Below the pieces are notes generated by a model that had not been told where the DNA came from, did no database searches, and saw only the letters and a list, made by a program, of their open reading frames with translations. A program made the position numbers and the translations under genes. Below are positions 55,158 through 64,000 of a stretch of DNA of 64,000 bases, piece by piece. Within the stretch, counting starts at the first letter, position 1. Each line of letters opens with the position of its first letter. The stretch comes from Candidula unifasciata (taxonomy: Eukaryota; Mollusca; Gastropoda; Stylommatophora; Geomitridae): assembly GCA_905116865.2 (NCBI GenBank), contig CAJHNH020008079.1, positions 172,501-236,500 on the forward strand, given 5' to 3'.

Positions 55158-55544
55158 ATACATCTGTAGACAAAAGTTCGGTATTTGTTTCTGTAGACAA
55201 GGGGTAGGGGATCGTCTGTTGTGGGTATAAGGCTCCCCGAAATCGTCTTGTCTTATCGTGCCGAGGCTACCACAATTGAATGGTAGGCCAACAAAAACAG
55301 GATCAGATTGCAAAAGTTGATTTAACTCTGGGAGGGTAATATAAATATCCAAATGTTTCCTGACAGGCTAAGGTTGCCGGCTCCTTCTGTAGATAGTAGA
55401 ACCAGTCGATTCGAGTTGCTGGCACTTGTACCATATGAGAAAGTAGTCAATGGTAGCTGAGTTTTACCCTGGCTAGTTTCCTATCTTTTACAGGTCATTG
55501 CAACAACCCATACACACTTTGGGGATTTGTGTTTTTTAGTAGGC

Positions 55545-55680
55545 AGTTAGGCAGTCACTAGTTTGTTATTTCTTTCTAAACGGTCGACCTCGATACCACT
55601 GTCAAAGTCAACGGGAAAAAAAGGCCGGAAAGTGTCGTGGAGTAGTAGTCGGTGCAGAAGATCAAACTAGTTACAGGTGA
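55545..55680 (-). mobile_element. SINE family A, eroded copy
   Basis: Plus strand CAGTCACTAGTTTGTTATTT, CTTTCTAAACGGTCGACC and GATACCACTGTCAAAGTCAA match the body of the copies at 15128 and 36548. The head is largely lost. Confidence 0.6.
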
Positions 55681-55689
55681 TGTAATGTT

Positions 55690-56860
55690 TCAACTGGAGT
55701 ACTATTGCTGCTACCTGCTGAAGTTTGTTGTTGTTATTGTTGGTTTCCACAGATAAACTAAGACATAAAGTAGTTCCTTGAGGTTGGGGGGGGGGGGAAT
55801 TAGAGATCTTTTAGTAACAGCATAAACAAATCAATAGAAAGGAGCAACCATTAATCTTTACTGTGAGAACATCTCCAGTGATTTTATGCGCGCGCGCACG
55901 CACACACACATCCACACACACTTACACTTCGGCTGTATGTTGTTGCTGTATTCTAGAAGAGTTACATTGCAAGAAGTTCTTGGCAGGACGGGTGGCGACC
56001 TTAGATGCGCCGTCTGAGTGTAACCGAGGCAGGATTGGTTATTTCACATGGCTGCTGTGTACAGCAGATGCTACTGGCTCTTGGGTATGAAGGCCGCTGC
56101 CTAACGAGGCTGTCGCCACATATTGTAACACTCAGGTTCGCGAGACTGAGCGGCTAACCAGTAGACCACCCACTCTTAGTTGTACAGGTTGTTATAAGTG
56201 TATCAGCTGTTTAGGATAGTCAGGGAGACACACCTTACTGGTAACCACTGACTGTTGTCAGGTGCCAGGCTGTTGTCAGTTGTCACAGCAAGTATAACTC
56301 GTTGACTATTGTTTATCTGCTGTGTCCTTATCTTCGTGCCTTATCTACTAGCTGTCGCAATATAGAAAGGCAAGTGCTGAAACCTGTACTTGATATAGTC
56401 TAGGACACAATCGGTGGGGATTTCTTTGGTCCACTGGCCTCATTTCACTATCTGGGGCTTTGTCTTACGCTTAACTCATGTAGTGGTTGCCCTCGCACTG
56501 GCTGCTGGTATTTCATAGGACCATAGTAGGTTCTGCTACTAATATACGAGTAAACACATTATGGGGTACTGTTTGACACACATATGTATGTAGAAGAAAG
56601 GTGAATATGTGCTCATTCCCGCGTGCTACCTTAATAATGAGACCAGGGGTACGAGCTTCCGAGTCTCAGGCACCTTGCCCTCTCCGTTCCAATAAATTAA
56701 GGCCGAGGGGCCCCCCACGCCCCTCCCCATCCTTAGAATTTTGCAGAATACTAAAGTGGCCCCCATAGCTATGTATATCGTTCTATTCTCAGTATAGTTT
56801 TATGCATTTCATCTTCATTGTAGGCAATGCTCCGAATAGTATGGAAATACAAATTATTTA
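55690..56860. other. No gene; possible SINE head on the minus strand
   Basis: G12 at 55786-55797. Near 56125-56170 the minus strand reads GGTGGTCTACTGGTTAGCCG then CTCAGTCTCGCGAACCTGAG, like a tRNA-derived SINE head without a clear box B. CA-rich run near 55895-55925. The rest is featureless. Confidence 0.35.
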
Positions 56861-56864
56861 CTAG

Positions 56865-57125
56865 TTGGTCTCAAACTGGTGGCCACTATTGTAAAGATGT
56901 GAGCAAAGGATGCACATATATTTTGCACGAGGAGACATTGCTTTGGTTTTAACTGTTTAACCAAATACGTCAAATCTGATAGCATGTAAATAACGGTAGT
57001 TCTCATTTTTTTTAACATTTGCGCCCCCATCAAAACGGGGCGCAAAAGTTTCGTGGCACACCTGACAGCTAACCCAACACAAGAACACAAACAAACGTGG
57101 AAAGCAGCTTTTTGTTTGTTTGTTA
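56865..57125. other. Possible hAT-derived sequence
   Basis: GTTGGTCTCAAACTGGTGGCC at 56869 resembles a hAT terminus and CGCCCCCATCAAAACGGGGC near 57023 is an inverted GC-rich patch as seen near hAT ends. No target duplication or second end found. Confidence 0.3.
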
Positions 57126-57126
57126 A

Positions 57127-57178
57127 AAAATCCCATGTGACAAAATCCCATGTGACAAAATCCCATGTGACAAAATGA
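57127..57178 (+). repeat. 15-bp tandem repeat, 3 copies
   Basis: AAAATCCCATGTGAC occurs three times in a row, with a TTTG-rich lead-in. Confidence 0.95.
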
Positions 57179-57184
57179 GAGTTG

Positions 57185-58310
57185 TCATCTAACACGACAC
57201 TGCTACAGCTTAGAGTGGAGGGAAATCTGATTCACATGGCTGGAGCTTTGAAGTGCAGGAATCATGTAATCGTCACCGGAGCTGTTGTTGTTCTAGCCAC
57301 ATCAGACTGGGCTACATGTTACCTAACCGTCGGCTGCCCATGTGTTTCTGTTTCTTACGGTTGAACATGGTTTCTTGGATTTGTATCTGTTTGATTCTTA
57401 GCCTGGAGATATCAAGTCCATGGAGTGGAATGGAATGAACCATCACCAGACATAAACTGTTGGCTGTCCACCTTGACTTATCCGGAGCTCGAAAGTGGGG
57501 GGTTTTCCGAGGGTTAAGAACACTGATATATATAGCACATTGTTATATCATGGAATGATATCGACATTCATGAGACAGTCCTTCTTGAGGCATATGACAA
57601 CTGTCATCCTCCGTGATTCTGGTGATCCTGTGAGATGGCGAAACGCTTATGGCGCGGCACATTGAGATAATCATCATACGGTACATTAAAAGAATGTCAT
57701 GAAGCCACAACAGTCGAAACGCGTAAAGTGTGAGCTATGCCAGACTTGCATTTGTGTGTGTGTGATGTTTGTGTTTACACAAATAACCATCATAGCCTAG
57801 TCGGCAAGAATGTGGTGTTGCATATTTGGGAGTCCATATGTCAGAATTGTCATAGTTCCTGACATTCAGTTGGCTGCAGTAGTTAAGGTGTCGGGTGTCC
57901 TCCTGCAGCGTTCCGTTCATAGGTTCACTGCATTCTGTGTGTCTGTTGGCTAGGGTTGAAGAGTTGGGCAGTTGAAAGGAGCTATAAAAGTAGAATATTT
58001 GCACCACTACATCAGACATTAAGTAAAGTAGTGCTCTTATCTATTCGGTTTAGCACACAGAGCCTCAGCTGCCAGAGTCTGGCAGGCACCGGCCGCTAGA
58101 AGTCCTGCATCAGCCGCTAGAATATCCTATAGGCTGAAAATAAGTTCCTTCATTCCTGTGTTCCTGCATCAGAACCATAGCAGGGGCGCCCCCACCCCTT
58201 GCCAGTCATTTTTAGGGAGGCTCATGCCCTCCCCGTAGACAGTTTTTTAGAGAGGCTAAGTGTGTTAACCTCGTTAAATGTGTATCATCTACATTATGTT
58301 TTTAAGTATT
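57185..58310. other. No recognisable feature
   Basis: No domain or repeat recognised. CAGGGGCGCCCCC near 58178 is hAT-like in base content only. Confidence 0.4.
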
Positions 58311-58319
58311 GCTCTATAC

Positions 58320-58582
<263 letters not shown>

Positions 58583-58589
58583 CCTAGTC

Positions 58590-58920
58590 CTTTATTGCCT
58601 TTTAGTATTGAAGTATCGGGTACGAGCCTTGGTATGTGCTACGTAGACACTAGTAGTTATCACGGCCTCGGATATTACATCTTTCCATGTCTTGCGTGGT
58701 CGGCTTCTAAGTGTGCTTCCGTTGTGTCTGAGTGACAATGCTGTCTGGGCTACCATCATCTGGTGTTTGTCCTGACACATGACCGAATCATTTGATCTTT
58801 TGTTTCATATACTGTGTAGCGCTGGTTCCGACATAATCTGTTTCTTGATATCTTTGTTTCTCACCGTCTTTTCTAGATACGTTTACGATTCGCCGTAAAC
58901 ACTGCATTTCTGTCGTTTTG
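58590..58920 (-). mobile_element. Non-LTR retrotransposon reverse transcriptase tail (decayed)
   Basis: On the minus strand: EKTVRNKDIKKQIMSEPALH, then frame-shifted KIKWFGHV-like and VAQTALSLRHNGSTLRSRPR, KTWKDVISEAV. These are the RNxxIRxxxxxxPxL, KWFGHxxRM and GRPRKTWxDVI blocks. Frameshifts and one stop break it. Similar in block order to 15698-16000. Confidence 0.8.
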
Positions 58921-59129
58921 ATTTTCTTTTTGTTTTTCTTGTTAAAGTTGCTTTAAGCACTGGTAATACAGTGTTAGTAACAAATACTTTGTTGACTAGG
59001 TCCTTTTTGGTGTCAGATGTTTCAATTCATATTATTTCAAATGTTATTTTTATTATGTGTCATTTTACTCATCGGTCAACATCCCGAAATAGTAATATTA
59101 ATAGAAATAATTGTCATTTTTGTTGCACA

Positions 59130-59175
59130 CTTAGACAAGGCTTATAGCCTCTTGAGGCCCCGCCCATAGAAAATG
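59130..59175 (+). repeat. Family F short fragment
   Basis: ACAAGGCTTATAGCCTCTTG followed by AGGCCCCGCCC parallels ACAAGCCATAAGCCCCTTAG at 8965. Confidence 0.35.
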
Positions 59176-59481
59176 ATAAAGGGCATGAAAGGTTCCACCC
59201 CCTGATTTCATCATGGCGTGGCGCTTGATCATAACCACCGTTTCTGGTTCTTATCTCCAGGGCCACCATTCCTGTTTCTTATCTGCCAGGTAAGTAATGC
59301 CTGCCCCTGGAATCTGGCTGCACCAGTCCTCGTGTGGTACCTTATCTTGTTGCCTGTAGGTAGATACATAGGTCTGTCATTGAACTGTCCCTGGTACGTG
59401 TGTGTGCATGCATTCTATTCGGTCTCCTTCTGTTTTTTAAAAGTATTTCTGACAATTTTTGTGTTGTGGGGTTTTCTCTAT

Positions 59482-59920
<439 letters not shown>

Positions 59921-59924
59921 CTCT

Positions 59925-61750
59925 TGCACTCCTTTGATTCTTCCCTACCCTCTTTCTGTGGGTTTTGTCTTTCCGGCTCTCACGTTATATCTTTTCTGTC
60001 TCTCTTTCCCTTCCTCTGTGTCTTTCTCGCCAACCCTCCCTCCTTCTTCTATCTTTCTCTGTCTCTAGATTGTCTGGCAGTCATTTGTTCACATCACCAT
60101 CGAAGCAGTTTCCCCCAAACAATGACCACAACCTCTGGTTCCAACAGTGCGAGGCTTTCGGTGTTTAGGGCACACCAGGGAAAGCAGTGGGCATCTCTGG
60201 CACTGTCGTGAATCAGGTCACAAAGTGTGGCTGAATGTTGTTGGTTAGCCGGGCAGACGTGGCTGGGCATAATGTCACCACGTGTTGACACTCGCCTGTC
60301 ACGAACCTGGACCCGCCTGTCGACAGGCAGGTCTCATTTAGAGCACGTCAGTTACTGGCAGTCATTGTTTCTGATGACAGCCGCCTGAGCGCACGAATAT
60401 GTGAACTCAGCACATCTCTGTCCAGGCTGTTTGGTACACACGTTTGAGAGTTCAGCATGTCCCTTGTGGACTGGCAACTCAGAATACTTAACATCTGCAG
60501 TGAGGATGCTCTCTGCATGCAGTAGGGAGATCCTAGGCTGGCCTGTTGGCATTCCGTTGGAAACAAGCTGTATAGATCAGCGGGGATATGCCTTCGTAGA
60601 AGTCTGTAAACTTCTCATCTCAAAATCACATACAGGGAGAAGTAGTAGTAGTTTAGCGAAGGCGAGCGATAGAAGACAAACCAAGCCAGAGGATAGAAGA
60701 CAAAACAGAGAGAGAGAGAGAGGCACATTGCTGCCTTGTAGGTAGACTGGGGAGAGGTAAAGGACTGCTATAGCATCCTCTTCGTCAGTTTCTTCATGCT
60801 GTCATCCCATTTGTAACACTGCCGTCTTTTAACATCCGGCCGTTGAAATACCCTACACCGTGCTATTTATGCCAATGCTATTCTTTCCACTTGTAACGCC
60901 GCCTACTTTTTACTCCCTTGTCGCTGTCGTCGCTCTATAACGCTGTTCGTGTGCCAATCATTTTTTATTGCTAAAATTGATCTCTTTGTTATGTTAGCCA
61001 TCAGCCTTTCTTCACCCATCTGTTAAACCCACTTTTAATTAACTTTTTTTGGTCCTTGACATACCAGCCGTTGTGATTTCTATGACCTCTATTCAGTTTT
61101 CCAATTGCTTATTTATTCTGCATTTTTACTTAAGACACGCTGCTAAGGAAATATAAAACTTGCCTTTTCTCAGTTGTCTCTGTAAGATTTTTCAATTCCT
61201 TGTTCATTGTAAAATGTTGTATTGTTAACGTCAGCCAGACACGCATATCCATACAGGATTTTACACACTGCAGCATTGTTAATTAATCACACACACAGAC
61301 GCGCGCACACACGTTATGTATACAACCACCCCCCCCCCAGCCCACTAGGGTGTTGATTGATATTGTGGGGTCCATCGCAGGGCTGCTTAAACTTGCCTCT
61401 CCACCTCCCCCCACCCACAAAAGACCTGGTTTATGTAACGCATTGGGTTCAGATTTATGAATATAAAAAAAAAAATATACGATTTGTACTTTTTATCAGT
61501 CTCGTTTTGTTTTCTCTTCGTTTTTTGCTTATGTATTGCTTGTTTGTGTGTGTGTGTGTGGTTAGCTTAGCCCTGGTCCATCAGTGCTTTTCTAGCCTGC
61601 GTGAATAAATGAATCGGGATTTACCGGCCCTGCACTGATGACATTCTCAATCTGGCCTGTACTCTTCCGCAGTAGCCAACGAGGAGTTGCCATACTGATG
61701 GTGTCAGTTGTAAAGTCCGTCTGTCTTGTCGCCTGCACATGCCGGTTTAC
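59925..61750. other. No recognisable gene
   Basis: Pyrimidine-rich CTCT/TTTC sequence at 59940-60075, a (GA) run near 60705-60722, C10 at 61329-61338 and short CA and GT runs. No coding or RNA feature supported. Confidence 0.4.
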
Positions 61751-61755
61751 AGTAC

Positions 61756-61815
61756 AGTGGTTTCCAGTCTGGGGAGTGCGCCCTCGGGGGGGGGGGGGGG
61801 GCGCAAGGAGGTTAA
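61756..61815 (+). mobile_element. Possible hAT terminus with G16
   Basis: CAGTGGTTTCCAGTCTGGGG then AGTGCGCCC and a 16-base G run resemble hAT ends of the CAGTGGTTCCCAACCTGGGG type. No second end found. Confidence 0.4.
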
Positions 61816-61949
61816 CCGGAGGCGTCAATCAGTTTTGGAAATTATGTGTATTTGTACTTGTAATAATAGGTTTTGCTAACATCCTTTCCTGTCAGTTTAA
61901 TTGTACGTGGGAAAGTCAGTAAGTCACAAATGATTGTTTAAAAGAACTA

Positions 61950-62345
61950 AAGACGATAACAACTTGAAAACCGTTTATTTTTACACATACACCGTCCCTC
62001 TTTTTTTCAACATGATTTCCACCAGCATTGATGCACGTCCCATCGTTGTATCAGTCCTCGCAAACCTGCTGCTTAGAACTGCATGCTCTGTTTTTTAAAC
62101 CACATTTTCACTTCACATTCAACTTCTGCGTCATTCACGAGCTTTCTCCCGCCAAAGTGGGTTTTCAGTGGACTCTTATGTTGTATGCTGAATCGTGTGA
62201 GTACCCTATTGCAGCTGCTAAAGTCAACTGTTACTCGCCTGTCACCTCTAATCATCTCCTCCGAAAGCTGCACGATGCGTCAGCAGGAACAACCAGTTCT
62301 TGCCATGTAATACTCAGAAGAAGTGAATCTGTCCTACATATTTTT
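61950..62345 (-). mobile_element. Mariner-like transposase pseudogene, catalytic core deleted
   Basis: The minus strand reads VQLSEEMIRGDRRVTVDF (62235-62280), like the helix-turn-helix end of a mariner transposase, and soon after HFGGRKLVNDAEVECEVKMW, FKKQSMQF, a stop, AAGLRGLIQRWDVCINAGGN and HVEKK, which is the C-terminal end (LGGRRF ... RWxKCIxxxGDYVEK). Only about 15 residues lie between the parts, so the DDE/D core is missing. A stop interrupts the C-terminal part. Termini were not resolved; the sequence near 62430-62500 may belong to its untranslated end. Confidence 0.75.
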
Positions 62346-62554
62346 TTACCGAGCGGATAAACAGGATAAACATTTGTCAGCATATACAGGAAACGTTTTC
62401 TTTGGCCCCCGCCCCTAAAAAAACTTACAACAGCACAGTCGCCAGTTTGTTTCTATGTTGCGAATGCGCTTGCAACACCCAGCGCCACCTAGCAAACGGA
62501 GACACGTTTAGAATCCACCAAGTCCATTATTCTGACATCACATAACCAGGGGAG

Positions 62555-62600
62555 GGGTTGTCTTGCCATGTACTACTCAGGAGCAGTGAATCTGTTCTAG
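62555..62600. repeat. Second copy of a 40-bp piece of the mariner-like element
   Basis: CTTGCCATGTACTACTCAGG followed by AGCAGTGAATCTGTTCTAG nearly repeats 62298-62338. It may be the start of a second element copy or a local duplication. Confidence 0.5.
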
Positions 62601-62934
62601 CATGCAGTAGCTGAAACACTTCCAGTCTCTGCGACTTCAATCAGATACCAGATACTCCAGCCGAGACTTATTCAGGCGATCGTAATATTATTGTTCCATC
62701 TTCTCCCTGGTCGATGATAGCCGGGACAGGTTGTTCCATGTTTGCCTTTCATTTCTATCAGAATTTACCTGTCCTGATCCATGCACGTATTTAGCACACC
62801 GCTTGAGGTGGAGTGTATGCCGTGGGACAACAGACACCAGTGCGCCTGGAGCAGTGATAGTGATGTAACTACCTGTCAGAACTGTGGGGGGAACTGACTC
62901 CCATAGCCAAGGATACCACGACTTGGCGTGAGCC

Positions 62935-63172
62935 TGGAGCAGTGGTAGTGATAGAACCACCTGTCAGAGCAGTGATAGTGATAGAACCACCTGTCAGAGC
63001 AGTGATAGTGATAGAACCACCTGTCAGAGCAGTGATAGTGATAGAACCACCTGTCAGAGCAGTGACAGTGATAGAACCACCTGTCAGAGCAGTGATAGTG
63101 ATAGAACCACCTGTCAGAGCAGTGATAGTGATAGAACCACCTGTCAGAGCAGTGATAGTGATAGAACCACAC
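62935..63172 (+). repeat. 30-bp minisatellite, 8 copies
   Basis: The unit is AGAGCAGTGATAGTGATAGA plus ACCACCTGTC. Nearly identical copies with one T-to-C change. A related partial unit lies at 62850-62878, upstream of the array. As 30 is 10 codons, the plus strand reads RAVIVIEPPV repeats and the minus strand GGSITITALT repeats; no further support for a protein. Confidence 0.97.
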
Positions 63173-63259
63173 ATACAATCTTTGCAGACCTATTGACCTA
63201 GTTTTCCTGCTTTTCCTGTGGCTGAACAGGTTCAACAATATCAGCTGGCTTGGGGGTGG

Positions 63260-64000
63260 GGGTGGGGGGGGGGGGGGAATTTGTCCCATCAAACGACATA
63301 ATTCAAGTTTAGAGAATGATAATAATAATGATTAATATTATTATTATGCTAACGCGCAAATATAGAACTATAGTGAAACGTTAACGCGAACTAGCTTATA
63401 AGACAACGTGAACAAAATTCTGTCATAATGAATTTAATAATCCACGGTTAACAGGATTTTTTTTTAAATCGCACTCTTGACATTCGTGGGTTCTTAATTG
63501 ATAACGTACCCCAAACACGAAATCCCCGTGGGAAATCCACAGCGGACTTGACAGTCCATTATTTCAAGTAGTGGAAGTGTGCTATTGTGTGGTTTTTTGT
63601 GTGTTGAGTTTTCATCTAGTGTCTTCTAATGCTAACCCTAACACTAACCCTAAACTTGGCTGTAGATAAATTGCGAGAAACTACAACCTGAACACACTAG
63701 AATTTATTGGGAATGTCTCCCGTGACGTTATCGTGACGTCAGGGGTAAGTTATAAATTAAGTACCCATTCGTGTAACAAAGCTGTACTGTATAAAATATC
63801 TTTGACCTAATACGAAATCTCTAAGCAGATAATTAAAATTTTAAACATGAAGCTGTTTGGCCCAATTACAATTGTGAGTGTAGGGAGCGGCGGCGCTATG
63901 AATGCATGAACCCTCCCCTCCCCCCCCCCATTTTTTTCCCCTTCCATATTCCAGGGTATATGATGTTTATGTAAGTCAGGAATTGTTATCAGATTGTATG
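63260..64000. other. No gene; G14 run, (AAT) run and short telomere-like words
   Basis: G14 at 63264-63277, AATAATAAT near 63321-63350, CTAACCCTAACACTAACCCT near 63632, and a palindromic CRE-type TGACGTCA at 63734-63741 preceded by TGACGT at 63723. Nothing coding recognised. Confidence 0.45.

Noticed and set aside
63630..63655. Telomere-like CTAACCCTAACACTAACCCT
   Set aside because: Only about three imperfect units; too short to claim an interstitial telomere.

Overview
This window reads as non-coding DNA from an animal nuclear genome, most likely a mollusc and probably a gastropod. No prokaryotic gene layout, rRNA, CRISPR array or intact host protein-coding gene could be supported. The lineage guess rests on the mix of decayed non-LTR retrotransposons, tRNA-derived SINEs with a body I recall from snail genomes, SPIN/URR1-like hAT miniatures and very abundant micro- and minisatellites; it is inference, not a measured match.

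Layout. 1-5 kb: two opposed RTE-type reverse-transcriptase fragments enclosing a (TTC)n and a (GAA)n tract, then a third reverse-transcriptase tail. 5.8-6.7 kb: a piggyBac-like element between TTAA sites. 7.5 kb: a SPIN-like hAT miniature. 9-14 kb: a 38-bp array, a foldback element, a TA-flanked MITE and a 59-bp array. 15-16.8 kb: SINE and retrotransposon tails plus a long (TA)n. 17-22 kb: 40-bp and 85-bp minisatellites and a SINE whose 5' end has expanded in tandem. 24-31 kb: dispersed-repeat fragments, a decayed RNase H domain, then nearly 3 kb of back-to-back tandem repeats. 32.4-34.6 kb: a 39-bp array of about 55 copies, open on both strands. 35-48 kb: retroelement pieces, a hAT MITE inside a tandem repeat, a 56-bp array, and a 280-bp insertion with an 11-bp target duplication. 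50-64 kb: a long-TIR MITE nested in a SINE, a SPIN-like copy with an 8-bp target duplication, a 75-bp triplication, compound tetranucleotide tracts, an internally deleted mariner and a 30-bp array.

No genes act together here. What can be reconstructed is insertion history: DNA transposons landed in SINEs and tandem arrays and left target duplications, while minisatellites kept expanding, sometimes in higher-order blocks. All open reading frames inside the arrays are explained by repeat periodicity. Identities were judged by eye; array and element limits are good to within a few tens of bases unless a target duplication fixes them.
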